From: Paenibacillus terrigena DSM 21567 | Lineage (GTDB): Bacteria > Bacillota > Bacilli > Paenibacillales > Paenibacillaceae | Assembly (NCBI RefSeq): GCF_000374845.1 | Contig: NZ_KB895417.1 | Coordinates: 125,661-189,660, forward strand | Direction of reading: 5' to 3' | DNA: 64,000 bases | Part shown: positions 45,101 to 53,541 of the stretch, piece by piece | How the letters are laid out: every line of letters begins with the position of its first letter | How positions within the stretch are numbered: position 1 is the first letter of the stretch | Program-made: the position numbers and the translations under genes | The notes under the pieces: model-generated | The model's input: only the letters and a program-made list of their open reading frames with translations | What the model was told of the DNA's origin: nothing | The model's database searches: none

Positions 45101-46130
45101 CGTAGCAAGTAAGGATAGCACCGTTACGGTACTTCAGACGACGCCATCGCTCAAAGTAGAGATTCAAACCGCAGGCTCGAAGGGATCGACGCATGCATTC
45201 CAACTCCAGCAAGCGGCTGCCGCACCGATTGTTGTACAATCGACCCCTGCCAACGAGGCTAAGGATGTACCACTGAATCAAGAACTCTCGATTCAGTTCG
45301 ATCAAGAAGTGAAGCCAGGGCAGACATTCGATCAGATTCAATTGAAGCAAGGAGAGACGGTGGTACCTGTTGTGATTAAGGTCGAAGGCAGCACGCTTCA
45401 TCTGAAGCCGAGCAGCAAGTTATCGCCTGAGCTTCAGTATACGATTTTGATTCCAAAGGGAGCCATACAGAATAGCGGGGGAATGGGGATAGATGCCTAT
45501 AGCAGCACATTTACGACGGTTGCGATGAAGACGAGTGCAACGTTAAGCGCTCCAGCGAAAGTCACGGCGGGGCAAGAAGTGCAGGTCCAACTAGGACTTT
45601 CACAAGTGAAGGATCCCGTATTCGCGCAGGATATTCGAATAAGCTATGATGCAAGTCGATTTGAGTTTGTGGAAGGGAAACCGAATCGTGAAGGGCTTCA
45701 AGTGCTAGAGACTTCCCAGCCAGAACCGGGCCAGGTTCGCTTCATCACAGCGAGTGCAGGCGCAGAGAATGCAGTATCCGGTGATGCGAACTTACTGAAG
45801 CTTACATTCCGGGCGAAGCAAGTGTCAGCGGCAACGCTCGGGAACATCGGAGTCGAATCGGCAATCCTTGGTGATGCGCGTGGAGCGGAGACAGCTGCAG
45901 CTCTGGCATCGATAACGATTGAAGTCGTCCCAGCAGGACCGGTCGTGCCTGAAGATGTAAACGGAGACGGCGTCGTCAGCATCGGCGACCTTGCGATCGT
46001 GGCGGCGAATTACGGCGCATCCGAGACGGATGCTGGCTGGGCGCAAACGAAGCGAGCCGATGTGACAGGCGACGGTAAGGTTGATATTGATGACTTGGCG
46101 ATGGTTGCGCGGAAGATATTGAATTTGTAA
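42180..46130 (+). CDS. Secreted PL8 polysaccharide lyase with CBM32, cohesin and dockerin modules
   Basis: 1316 residues from GTG 42180 with AGGAGG 7 nt upstream. Signal peptide (about 1-30), F5/8-type CBM32 (35-165), Ig-like domain (165-250), PL8 alpha-toroid (255-600) with catalytic Asn434 in ETGANRVD, His484 in IQHSNIAY and Tyr493, PL8 beta-sheet domains (620-1010), a Big_5-type domain (1015-1110), a cohesin-like domain (about 1116-1250) and a dockerin with two calcium-loop repeats (DVNGDGVVSIGDLA and DVTGDGKVDIDDLA). PL8 enzymes cleave hyaluronan, chondroitin or xanthan by beta-elimination; which one is not decided here. A cohesin and a dockerin on one chain outside a cellulosome is unusual. 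Confidence 0.92.
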   Translation: MNWRRSLLLGLTASLMCSMLPITPSMTAYGAVSGGRTINMAEGKTAVSSSVEGTTTFYTANAFDGSMVTRWSSNRTDAEWIYVDLGKSMSINTVKLFWEAAYGSGYKIQVSDDGGTWKDVFVTSTGDGGTDEITFETENARYVRMLGTKRATQYGYSLLEFEVYGPSPLTIALSQEGWSDQEVTFTLQVDPAAEGNIRELLYKLKKDGTWQKYTGSVTVREQGETDVYAKIMGVDGNESPEVKATIRIDTMFPVLLAKWRNKLTGGSAFDPADQDIAATLRALESRVKNPDTTGYWDTLNKAANRTYLWSDLNAPSSQAQYSADITAGYNRLKDMALAYATVGSKYYQDPLLRKDILDALDWLYAQRYNEKATERGNWWDWEIGSPMTLNDLMALMYSDLTETQLANYIQAIDKFVFDPTKRTNSPTLIETGANRVDKSLIVALRGIIGKNGTKVAQGRDALSQVFAYVTSGDGFYKDGSFIQHSNIAYTGSYGYVLIDHLADLLVLLKGSSWEVTDPGTSNIYRWIQDSFEPVIYKGVMMDMVRGRAISRKAWQDDTIGQAAVVILLRLSQAAPAEEGAKIQRMAKYWIESSKSGSSFTAGLPISDMQLVKSLLQDTSVTPKEELVLHKQFPAMDRAVHLRPGFGFGISLTSKRIANYETGNSENLKAWYTGDGMTYLYNQDLAQFNDDFWPTVDSYRLPGVTSDGKTRTSGTNDRTWVGGSSLEGKYGAVGMDVAPRGSTLRGKKSWFMFDDEIVALGAGIQATDGSTVETIVENRKLNASGDNALTINGVSKSAALGWKETVLGVHWAHLQGNVAGSDIGYYFPQATDVVGSREARTNAWSDINQKLEFTDTESITRNYLSLAVGHGTNPTDASYAYTLLPNKNTQETQHYSENPDIRVLSNTGDLQAVEETKLGVTAMNFWKAGTSGELTASSPASVMLRKEGSTWSVGISDPTQTQSKITLEWNRSDLTVASKDSTVTVLQTTPSLKVEIQTAGSKGSTHAFQLQQAAAAPIVVQSTPANEAKDVPLNQELSIQFDQEVKPGQTFDQIQLKQGETVVPVVIKVEGSTLHLKPSSKLSPELQYTILIPKGAIQNSGGMGIDAYSSTFTTVAMKTSATLSAPAKVTAGQEVQVQLGLSQVKDPVFAQDIRISYDASRFEFVEGKPNREGLQVLETSQPEPGQVRFITASAGAENAVSGDANLLKLTFRAKQVSAATLGNIGVESAILGDARGAETAAALASITIEVVPAGPVVPEDVNGDGVVSIGDLAIVAANYGASETDAGWAQTKRADVTGDGKVDIDDLAMVARKILNL

Positions 46131-46150
46131 ACGGGTTATCAAGCAAATCA

Positions 46151-46197
46151 AAAAGGCTATCCGACCGGGTCTGAAAGGAACCGGCGGATAGCCTTTT
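46151..46197 (+). terminator. Strong terminator after the PL8 gene
   Basis: AAAAGGCTATCCG (46151-46163) pairs perfectly with CGGATAGCCTTTT (46185-46197), with a further CCGG/CCGG pairing inside the loop. Confidence 0.92.
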
Positions 46198-46479
46198 GTG
46201 TACTTGACGTGTCCATCTCATTAATTAAAATTTGGTAGAAACAGCGTCACCTCATTATTTTTTCTTTTACATGTAATTTCAAATATTGACAAATGTTGAC
46301 TCGATTGGACATAATGATTAAGACCTAGGTGAAAATTTTGGAAGTAGTCATACATATCTATCTCACGTGAGTCTCAAAGACTATTCGTTCTACGTATTTC
46401 ATATGATCGTATATTGATGCAAGGTTTTTCTTCATTATTTAAAGTTAGCTTTAATAAAATACCTTAAGCAGGTGATCCG
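46198..46479. other. AT-rich spacer with one promoter
   Basis: No gene is seen. The stretch is clearly more AT-rich than the flanking enzyme genes and contains the TTGACA/CATAAT promoter at 46286, leaving an untranslated leader of about 155 nt before ATG 46480. Confidence 0.5.
46286..46315 (+). promoter_or_regulatory. Sigma-A promoter of the zinc-ribbon operon
   Basis: Consensus TTGACA (46286-46291), 18-nt spacer and CATAAT (46310-46315). Confidence 0.7.
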
Positions 46480-46947
46480 ATGAGTTTTCTTGATAAGTTC
46501 AAAAAAGGAGTCGCGGAAGCAGGTACGCTAGCTAAAGTGACAGTTGAAGTAAACCGTCTGAAGCTCCAGATATCTAATAAAAGAAAAGAAATTCAAGAGT
46601 ATTATTTGAAAATAGGAGAGGCTATGTTTCAGATTCGTCAAGAAGAGGAATCTGATGCGAAGCTTACATCCATCGATGAATGGTGCGCTCAGATCTTAAG
46701 CATTCAAGCAGATATGAAGGACTTGGAACTCAAGATCAAAGAATTAAGCAATGAAAAGACATGTGCTTGCGGAAAGGTTTTGCCCTTGGATGCGAAGTTT
46801 TGTGTCTCATGTGGACATAAATTCGAAGAGGTGATTGTCGTAACCCTAGAGCCTGAGCTTGAAGAGACGGCTACGTGTCCTTCATGCCATCAATCGGTAC
46901 AGAATGACGCAAAGTTTTGTGGTAGCTGCGGCTATACCCTATCTTAG
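46480..46947 (+). CDS. Coiled-coil protein with two C-terminal zinc ribbons
   Basis: 155 residues, with an AGGTGAT ribosome site. The N-terminal 90 residues are helical and charged (VNRLKLQISNKRKEIQEYYL), suggesting a coiled coil. Two zinc-ribbon units follow: CACGKVLPLDAKFCVSCGHK (about 102-121) and CPSCHQSVQNDAKFCGSCGY (about 133-152), each with two CxC or CxxC knuckles. No catalytic motif is visible. The gene is 9 nt before a membrane protein gene and likely cotranscribed. Function unknown; proteins of this build are common in Bacillota. Confidence 0.8.
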   Translation: MSFLDKFKKGVAEAGTLAKVTVEVNRLKLQISNKRKEIQEYYLKIGEAMFQIRQEEESDAKLTSIDEWCAQILSIQADMKDLELKIKELSNEKTCACGKVLPLDAKFCVSCGHKFEEVIVVTLEPELEETATCPSCHQSVQNDAKFCGSCGYTLS

Positions 46948-46956
46948 GAGGTTATT

Positions 46957-47388
46957 ATGAATCAATTTTCTAATGTACTTCGGGAATATCGCAAGTGGAT
47001 TCTATCTATTCCATTCGTAAATATTCTTTTGCCTTTTGCTCTATATATCTTATTTGGATCTATCGCGGTTGATTTTTTATGTAAATTAACCTATACGATT
47101 TTCCCTCGTATTTACGCTTATGGAATCTATTCTGTCATTTCGTTCTTAGATTCATTCGCTTATTTCGGTTTTTGGATTGGTTTTTGGTTGATTCTTGTCA
47201 CAAAAGACATGAAATTGGCGCCATACGCTTTGTTTGCAAACGTGTTTGTGTTTTTGTTTCCGTTTACTAGCTTCTCATTATTCTCTGTACTTAAGGCTGC
47301 GATCTTTATCTGGCTGGGGTATCTACTTCTTAAGTTCACGGCCTCATCTAGCTATTCTGAAATTAATGAGAGAGAGATTACGGTATAG
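46957..47388 (+). CDS. Hypothetical four-helix membrane protein
   Basis: 143 residues behind a perfect TAGGAGG site. Four hydrophobic segments cover about 17-42, 55-80, 88-105 and 108-127, with a polar, acidic tail (SEINEREITV). No family is recognised. It probably works with the zinc-ribbon protein encoded 9 nt upstream. AT-rich like its neighbour. Confidence 0.75.
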   Translation: MNQFSNVLREYRKWILSIPFVNILLPFALYILFGSIAVDFLCKLTYTIFPRIYAYGIYSVISFLDSFAYFGFWIGFWLILVTKDMKLAPYALFANVFVFLFPFTSFSLFSVLKAAIFIWLGYLLLKFTASSSYSEINEREITV

Positions 47389-47412
47389 CAGCTAAAAGTA
47401 GTGAAGCACACT

Positions 47413-47449
47413 GCCCCTGTCATGCGTTTGCATGAAGGGGCTTATTTTA
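47413..47449 (+). terminator. Intrinsic terminator after the zinc-ribbon pair
   Basis: GCCCCT and TCATGC pair with GCATGA and AGGGGC, with one bulged G and a GTTT loop, followed by TTATTTTAT. Confidence 0.8.
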
Positions 47450-47471
47450 TCTTACGATAAGAGGATTAGCG

Positions 47472-47901
47472 ATGATATGTAATGACTGTCACGGACAGAA
47501 TCAAGAAAAGGAACGTTTCTGTATCCATTGCGGTCATGAATTACTGAATGAAAAAAAGTTGTAGGTGGCCAGAACGAAGAAGAAATTATCTCCTCAGATT
47601 CAGATTTGGTAGACAGGGCTCATCATGCTCAAACATCAGCCGGAATTATTTCTCCCTGCTTACGGGTATCCGCTTCTTTTTTCAATGATGGCTTACGAAT
47701 TGTTCCTGTTCCATAGATATGGGCGGAATCATCCTTGTTCTAGTGCTGCCAATCGTGCTGTTCCGCATTTTCTCGAACTTGCTTGTAGGCCTCGGGAATA
47801 CGCAGGCAACATGGAGTGAGTACCTATGGTTTGCTGCTAAGTATGGCGTGGTGGTGTATGTGTACTTGTACATCCTGCGTCGGAGGAGAGCAGGAAGGTA
47901 A
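47472..47901 (+). pseudogene. Decayed zinc-ribbon membrane protein gene
   Basis: A 30-codon frame from ATG 47472 encodes MICNDCHGQNQ and FCIHCGHELLN, a complete zinc-ribbon unit, and stops at 47564 just after a run of seven A. In a different frame the sequence continues with a Glu/Ser-rich linker (GQNEEEIISSDSDLV) to 47716. In the third frame a hydrophobic helix pair runs from 47719 to 47901 (MGGIILVLVLPIVLFRIFSN). Together these resemble a ribbon-linker-membrane protein broken by at least two frameshifts. The first piece alone might still be translated. No function can be stated. Confidence 0.5.
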
Positions 47902-47936
47902 TAGTCTATGTAATTTGAACAGAAAATCTTAAAAAG

Positions 47937-47975
47937 AAGCGCAACTCGATTCGCGGAGTTTGCGCTTTATTTCTT
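47937..47975 (+). terminator. Terminator before the Lhr helicase gene
   Basis: AAGCGCAACTC pairs with GAGTTTGCGCTT (one bulged T) and is followed by TATTTCTTC. It overlaps the upstream extension of the helicase frame, which argues for the later helicase start. Confidence 0.7.
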
Positions 47976-48046
47976 CGTCATTGGATAATGATGTAAATAT
48001 CTTTATACTAACAACATATGACTTTGTTACGATGGAGGGGTTGTTG

Positions 48047-51000
48047 TTGCTGGAATTTGATCTAACATCTTTTCACGCGGTATTGGCGACGTGGTTTCGT
48101 GAGCAATTTGGTGAAGCAACCGAGGTGCAGCGAAGCGTATGGCGTGAAATTCAGCATCACGATCACCTGTTGATCGCAGCGCCGACGGGTTCGGGCAAGA
48201 CGCTGGCCGCACTGATGCCTTGCCTGGAACGGATTATTCGAGGGAAAGAACAAGCGTATGGGAAGCCCGCTAAGGGTGTGAAGCTGCTCTATGTGACGCC
48301 GCTGAAGGCGCTCAATAATGACGTGCATCATCATATGCTGCAGTTCGCGGCCGAGATGGAGCAGGTCGCGGCGAAGTCGGATCTGGCATGGCCAGGACTA
48401 CACGTAGGCATTCGGACGGGCGATACGCCGCAGCGGGCTCGAGCCGCGATGCTGCGTCAACCACCCGATGTTTTGATCACAACGCCGGAGTCACTCTATT
48501 TGCTGCTCACCTCGCCGAAGTCCCGAGAAATGCTGAAGACGGTGGAGCAGGTGATTATTGACGAAATTCACAGTCTAGCCGGGGATGCTCGCGGCATGCA
48601 TCTATCCGTTACGCTCGAGCGGCTCGTCGAGCTGACAGGACGTTCACCGCAGCGTATCGGCGTCTCCGCGACGCAGCGGCCGATCCACCTCGTGGCGCAA
48701 TTTATGGGTGGATGGGAACGATCGACAGAGGAAGTAGAACCATTAGAAGCGATCTATCAACCGCGCCCGGTCGGGATTATCGAGAGTAAGATGGACAAGA
48801 CTTATCACGTGTCCGTGATGCTGCCTGATCGTACGCTGATGACGAACAATAAAGAAGAGATATGGGCTCCGCTCGTGGATCGCCTTCAATCGCTCATGAA
48901 GGAGAATCGGACAACCCTTATTTTCGCCAATAATCGCAGACTCTGTGAGCGGCTGACACGGCATTTGAATCTGGAGGCGGGTACCGATCGCGCGAGAGCG
49001 CATCACGGGAGCATGTCACGCGAAAATCGACTCGAGGTGGAGCGGGCGCTGAAGGCTGGGGAGCTGTCATGCCTCGTTGCTACGTCTTCGTTGGAACTCG
49101 GGATCGATATTGGCCATATAGATCTGGTGATTCAGATTGATGCGCCGCCAAGCACAGCATCCGGCATTCAGCGAATCGGACGGGCAGGCCATGCCGTTGG
49201 GGATATTAGCCGAGGGACGATGATCGCTCGTTCACGTGGCATCCTCTCGGAATGTGCAGTGCAAGCGTATCTGATTGCCCATCGGCAGATCGAAGCCATC
49301 CAGATTCCTTCGAATGATCTAGGGATACTCTCTCAACAAATCGTAGCGATGGTTGCAAGTGAGGCATGGTCTGTGGAGCGTCTTTATGCGGTTCTGAGAC
49401 GCAGTGATACGTATCGCAGCTTAACCCATGAACGGCTGCATGATGCTTTGCGCGTGCTATCGGGTTATTTTCCGTTTGTTCGGCCTTTATTTGAATGGGA
49501 TACGGCTTCAGGGATGCTAACGCCAACCCGAACGACCTTGATGTCCGCGATTATGGGTGCTGGAACGATTCCGCAGAGCACCAGCTACCCGATCCACCAC
49601 GCCCAGTCTCGACTGAAGCTCGGTGAGCTGGAAGAGGAATATATTTATGAGAGCCGCATCGGCGATGTCTTCCAGCTCGGGACCTCCTCTTGGCGGATTC
49701 AATCGATTAAGAATGATCGCGTATATGTGGTCGAGGCGGCGAATGAAGTGAGCGAAATTCCTTTCTGGCGTGCGGAGGCGTCCGGGAGGTCCTTCGAATT
49801 ATCATGTCAGATCGGTCAGTTCCATCAGTCGATTGCGATACGGTTAGAGACGGAGACGAAGGATGCAGTCAAAGACTGGCTGATGCAAAATTATGGGATG
49901 GACGCGAGTGCCGCAGAGCAGCTTGTCGGCTATATCCAATCACAGCTTGAAGCAGGACCGATTCCTACGGATCGGCGCATCATTGTGGAGCATTATCAGG
50001 ACGATCATCTACGGCATCACATGGTCATTCACAGCTGGTTCGGCAAAAGATTAAATCGAACCTGGCAGCTTGTCCTGCAGATTAGTCTGGAACGTCTGTT
50101 CAACGTGCATGTGAATACATCGCTCAAAGACAACGGCATTGAATTCATCCTTCCAGACTGGGATCTGCGTGTTGTGCAATCTTTGTTCAGCATGCCGCTG
50201 CATAAAGTGGAAGAGCTGCTGGTCGATGCGATTCCTGCATCCCCTTTGTTCGGCATGACGTTCCGCCGCGTCGCAGAGACTTCCTTGCTGCTGCCGCGAA
50301 GCTTCACGCGCACACCGGCATGGAAGCAGCGGCTGCGCAGTCAAGAACTGCTTCGTGCGGCAGTCCCGCATGCGGTTCAATTTCCGTTCATCGAAGAGAC
50401 GATGCAGATTTGTCTGTATGAGCTGCTGGATCTGAAGCGATTGAAGCAGCTGCTGACAGATATTCAAGCAGGAACTCTTGAATTTGTCATCGATGATCGC
50501 AAGACGCCATCCCCTTTTGCGTGGCAATTCGCACTCGATTCAGCCAATAGTCAGATGTATGAATCCGATGCGATCGGCAAAGATATTCAGCTTCATCTGC
50601 TCAGCATCAATCGAGAGCTTGCAGGGGAGATGTTCCCTGCTTCGCTGCTCCCCGCCAAATCTGCGGAGCTACCGAAGGAAGAAGAACATCACGTCCAGTC
50701 CTCGCAAGATCTGTGGACCTATTTGAAGCGTAAGGGCGATCGGAGTACGGCTGAGCTCATTCATGTGACGCAAGATGCGGAAGAGACCTTACGGCTGCTT
50801 GATGAGCTCACCCAGAGACAACGGATTCAATCGATATCCCTTAATGGTGCCAAACGCTGGATTTGTTCGGACGAGGCAGATACGTATGCACGGATGCAGG
50901 AAGATGCACAAGCAGCGGCATTCGTGCTGGAGCGATATATCGAGCGAGAGCTCTATTTTACAGCGAGTCAGTTGGTCGCTGCATATGGTCTGTCGGAAGC

Positions 51001-52360
51001 ACAGGTAGACAAGTTCATCGAAGAGTTGTTGGAACGGGAGCGGATTGAGCCTGCGCCATTCCAAGAATCCGAAGAAACGACCTGGATGAGCCGAACAGCA
51101 GCTGAACGGGCCATTCGCCGGACTACGGGGCAATTGCGCAAACAGGTTGAGCCTGTGGAGGCATCAAGGTATGGTCATGATGTATGCAGTCGGCATTATT
51201 TGTATCGTCAAGATCAAGAACAAGGCGCGGAGGGGCTTCGGAAAATTATTGCTCGCATGCAAGGGGTGTTCCTCCCGTTGTCGCATTGGGAGTCGAGTCT
51301 ATTCCCGGCTCGGATGCAGCTGTATCGGAAGGAATGGCTCGATCAACTATGCGCGGAAGGCGATATTATCTGGGTGGGACGCCGAGAAGAGGGGGAGAAA
51401 GAAGGACGTGTTGCTTTTTTTCTCGCGGAGTCCAAGGCGTTGTATGCACCGCTCTGTAAGTCGACTTCACTCGAGGTTCACCCGCAGCTCGTAGAACTAC
51501 TGCGAAGCAAAGGAGCGAGCTTCCTGACCGCATTGAGCCGAGAGATGGCATGTGCTCCTTCAGAACTGATGGACCTGCTGATCGATCTGGTCTGGGCGGG
51601 TCTCGTCTCGAATGATCAGTTCTCACCTCTGCGATTGCATGGCTCGAAGCCAGGTAAATCCCAGGGTGCTTTTAAATCGGGGCTAGGACGATGGTATATG
51701 CTTGAGTCGCTTGCGGACCCGGAACTGCCACTTGAACGAAGTGCTGCAGCTTGGATTGAGCATTTACTGGATACGCATCTGATCTTGACCAAGGAGACGG
51801 TTGCGACGCAATCGCTATTCACATGGGAGCAGATGTACGATGCTTGCAAGCAGCTGGAACAGATGGGGATGCTGACGCGTGGTTTCTGGATTGAAGGGAT
51901 TCAGTCGCTTCAATTCGCCAAGCCGGAGACTATCGAACAGCTTCAACTACCTATAACGATGGCGAAGGATCACATTGCGGTGATGACAGCAGCCGACCCG
52001 ATGAATCCTTATGGCGTCCTACTAGACTGGCCGGATATGTCAGAGATTCAGTTCACGAGGAGGCAGGGGAATTGTATTGTGCTCGTCAATGGCCGCTGTG
52101 CGTTGTGGATTGAGAATAAAGGGAAACGGATCATGACGCTTGGTAGTGACCCTTCCTCTACTCTAGCGATTCTGCTTAATAAGCCGGTGATGCAATACGT
52201 TGCCCAGCGAGTCATTCGACTGACAGGTGCACGCAAATGGGTGATCGATACGTGGGACGGTACAGCCATTGAAGCATCTCATGCCGCGCCAATATTGAGA
52301 GAGCTTGGGGCCATCAAGGATCGAAATTCTTTTGTGATCTGGTCAAGCAGTGTAAATTAA
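48047..52360 (+). CDS. Long Lhr-type DEAD/DEAH-box helicase
   Basis: About 1437 residues. Start chosen at TTG 48047, 6-8 nt after GGAGGGG; the frame opens at 47960 inside a terminator and an ATG at 48032 has no ribosome site. Walker A is AAPTGSGKT (Lys51) and motif II is IIDEIHSLAGDARGMHL; motif VI is QRIGRAGHAVGD. A DEAD-associated and winged-helix core (about 560-800) follows, then a long C-terminal half (800-1437) like the extended domain of full-length Lhr. Lhr helicases unwind DNA or DNA-RNA hybrids from the 3' end and are linked to DNA repair. It is a single-gene unit. The C-terminal half shows repeated winged-helix-like stretches. Confidence 0.9.
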   Translation: MLEFDLTSFHAVLATWFREQFGEATEVQRSVWREIQHHDHLLIAAPTGSGKTLAALMPCLERIIRGKEQAYGKPAKGVKLLYVTPLKALNNDVHHHMLQFAAEMEQVAAKSDLAWPGLHVGIRTGDTPQRARAAMLRQPPDVLITTPESLYLLLTSPKSREMLKTVEQVIIDEIHSLAGDARGMHLSVTLERLVELTGRSPQRIGVSATQRPIHLVAQFMGGWERSTEEVEPLEAIYQPRPVGIIESKMDKTYHVSVMLPDRTLMTNNKEEIWAPLVDRLQSLMKENRTTLIFANNRRLCERLTRHLNLEAGTDRARAHHGSMSRENRLEVERALKAGELSCLVATSSLELGIDIGHIDLVIQIDAPPSTASGIQRIGRAGHAVGDISRGTMIARSRGILSECAVQAYLIAHRQIEAIQIPSNDLGILSQQIVAMVASEAWSVERLYAVLRRSDTYRSLTHERLHDALRVLSGYFPFVRPLFEWDTASGMLTPTRTTLMSAIMGAGTIPQSTSYPIHHAQSRLKLGELEEEYIYESRIGDVFQLGTSSWRIQSIKNDRVYVVEAANEVSEIPFWRAEASGRSFELSCQIGQFHQSIAIRLETETKDAVKDWLMQNYGMDASAAEQLVGYIQSQLEAGPIPTDRRIIVEHYQDDHLRHHMVIHSWFGKRLNRTWQLVLQISLERLFNVHVNTSLKDNGIEFILPDWDLRVVQSLFSMPLHKVEELLVDAIPASPLFGMTFRRVAETSLLLPRSFTRTPAWKQRLRSQELLRAAVPHAVQFPFIEETMQICLYELLDLKRLKQLLTDIQAGTLEFVIDDRKTPSPFAWQFALDSANSQMYESDAIGKDIQLHLLSINRELAGEMFPASLLPAKSAELPKEEEHHVQSSQDLWTYLKRKGDRSTAELIHVTQDAEETLRLLDELTQRQRIQSISLNGAKRWICSDEADTYARMQEDAQAAAFVLERYIERELYFTASQLVAAYGLSEAQVDKFIEELLERERIEPAPFQESEETTWMSRTAAERAIRRTTGQLRKQVEPVEASRYGHDVCSRHYLYRQDQEQGAEGLRKIIARMQGVFLPLSHWESSLFPARMQLYRKEWLDQLCAEGDIIWVGRREEGEKEGRVAFFLAESKALYAPLCKSTSLEVHPQLVELLRSKGASFLTALSREMACAPSELMDLLIDLVWAGLVSNDQFSPLRLHGSKPGKSQGAFKSGLGRWYMLESLADPELPLERSAAAWIEHLLDTHLILTKETVATQSLFTWEQMYDACKQLEQMGMLTRGFWIEGIQSLQFAKPETIEQLQLPITMAKDHIAVMTAADPMNPYGVLLDWPDMSEIQFTRRQGNCIVLVNGRCALWIENKGKRIMTLGSDPSSTLAILLNKPVMQYVAQRVIRLTGARKWVIDTWDGTAIEASHAAPILRELGAIKDRNSFVIWSSSVN

Positions 52361-52405
52361 TCGTTAAAAAATAGAACGGCGTTTCTGACTGCTACCATGA
52401 GCAAT

Positions 52406-52891
52406 TCACGTTAGCGCACAGTCCAAGATTTCCTGATACACTTCATGCCAGCCGCTATAGTAGTCAGCAACATCGCTGATGTTGATCAGCTTCCTTTGGG
52501 ACGATTCGTATTTGGCCGCAAAAGGGTGCAAAGCATGGATATCCATCCGATAGAACACCTGATACCCGATCTTCGGATAGGGACTGGTATCATTCCACTG
52601 TGAGTTCTCACTGTGGTCGATGATCATATAACCGAGCAGTGTGCAATCCCCTTCAACATACCCCTCTTCCATCGCTTCCCGGCGGAAACAAGCTTCAGGC
52701 GTTTCATCGATTTCAATGTGTCCTCCGGGGAAATCCCAGCCTCGATGATGAAGGTCTACCAATAGGAGTTGCTGATGATGGAAGCAGAAACCGTGCACGC
52801 TTGTGATGAGATGCCGTGGCGGGAGTTCAGTGCTCTGCTGCCAAGTTAATAGGACACGGGATGCGCCCCAGTCTACGGCGATGTTTGTCAA
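52406..52891 (-). CDS. NUDIX hydrolase with an altered Nudix box
   Basis: 161 residues from TTG 52891. An AAGGAGG ribosome site (complement of 52899-52905) lies 7 nt before it, inside the longer ATG frame from 52918, so the TTG is preferred. The Nudix box reads GHIEIDETPEACFRREAMEE followed by GYV. The Glu residues of REAMEE that bind metal are kept, but the usual Gly after EEx is Tyr. Such enzymes hydrolyse nucleoside diphosphate derivatives; the substrate is unknown. It converges on the helicase gene. Confidence 0.85.
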   Translation of the reverse strand: MTNIAVDWGASRVLLTWQQSTELPPRHLITSVHGFCFHHQQLLLVDLHHRGWDFPGGHIEIDETPEACFRREAMEEGYVEGDCTLLGYMIIDHSENSQWNDTSPYPKIGYQVFYRMDIHALHPFAAKYESSQRKLINISDVADYYSGWHEVYQEILDCALT

Positions 52892-52961
52892 TGCTATTCC
52901 TCCTTGGATAAAAGTCATGATCCAAGTCTAGCATAGCGCTCTTTTGCTGGGAATCATCGGT

Positions 52962-52998
52962 AATAAAAACAGCCCACTCTTCGAGTTGAAGAATGGGC
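52962..52998 (-). terminator. Terminator after the DUF2871 gene
   Basis: On the minus strand an 11-bp stem with one central mismatch (52972-52982 with 52988-52998) is followed by TGTTTTTAT. Confidence 0.75.
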
Positions 52999-53016
52999 TT
53001 CATAGGCTTCATATCT

Positions 53017-53415
53017 CTATTCCTTGATCTGTTTGCGGAATAATAAGAGGAACCAAATCAATGCGGCGAACATCAGGGTATGCGAAAGTCCAGCGATATG
53101 CGGAAGCCCAGCGAAATCCGCTCCTTCGATCTGCAAAATACCCCGGGCGATTAACGCACCGATCATAATGATGAAAGCGACATTGTAGACGATGAACCAG
53201 AGATTAAATTGCTTATGCTTGTGAATATCAAATAATTTGCACAGAATCAACACGACGAGGAAGAACAGAAAACCTAGGACGAGTAAATGCGTATGGGCGA
53301 CGCTAAGAATGGATTGCCCGTCAAAGTTAGAATATTTGGTATATTCACGGTAGAATACACCGGCTAGCATGCCAATGATGAGATAAAAGAATGCTGCATA
53401 ATAACTCTTTTTCAT
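53017..53415 (-). CDS. DUF2871 family membrane protein
   Basis: 132 residues. Four membrane segments at about 6-22, 39-60, 72-91 and 105-126. The motif AHTHLLVLGFLFFLVVLILC and the later GLSHTLMFAALIWFLLLF match DUF2871, a small family with conserved His residues in the helices. A TAAGGAG ribosome site precedes the ATG. The gene has its own promoter, which shares a 45-nt layout with that of the MMPL gene, so the two are probably coregulated. Function is unknown; the paired histidines suggest metal or haem contact, but that is speculation. Confidence 0.85.
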   Translation of the reverse strand: MKKSYYAAFFYLIIGMLAGVFYREYTKYSNFDGQSILSVAHTHLLVLGFLFFLVVLILCKLFDIHKHKQFNLWFIVYNVAFIIMIGALIARGILQIEGADFAGLPHIAGLSHTLMFAALIWFLLLFRKQIKE

Positions 53416-53472
53416 AGTGATGTAGACTCCTTAGGAATGATATGAATTGAACGATGTTCATGTACACGATTC

Positions 53473-53517
53473 ATCATACGAGACAAATATGAACGGAGAA
53501 TGAACAGAACATTACAA
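53473..53517 (-). promoter_or_regulatory. Promoter with OmpR-type direct repeats before DUF2871
   Basis: Read on the minus strand: TTGTAAT at the left end, then GTTCAT twice, 11 nt apart, then TATGAT as -10 at 53478-53473. The same elements at the same spacing occur upstream of the MMPL gene (55866-55910). An 11-nt period is typical for binding of PhoB/OmpR-type regulators next to the -35. Confidence 0.6.
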
Positions 53518-53541
53518 CATGTCGTGCTAATCCAAGGCCGA

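Noticed and set aside
47960-48046. Upstream extension of the helicase frame
   Set aside because: It starts inside a hairpin terminator and has no ribosome site. GGAGGGG followed by TTG codons at 48041-48049 is a better start.
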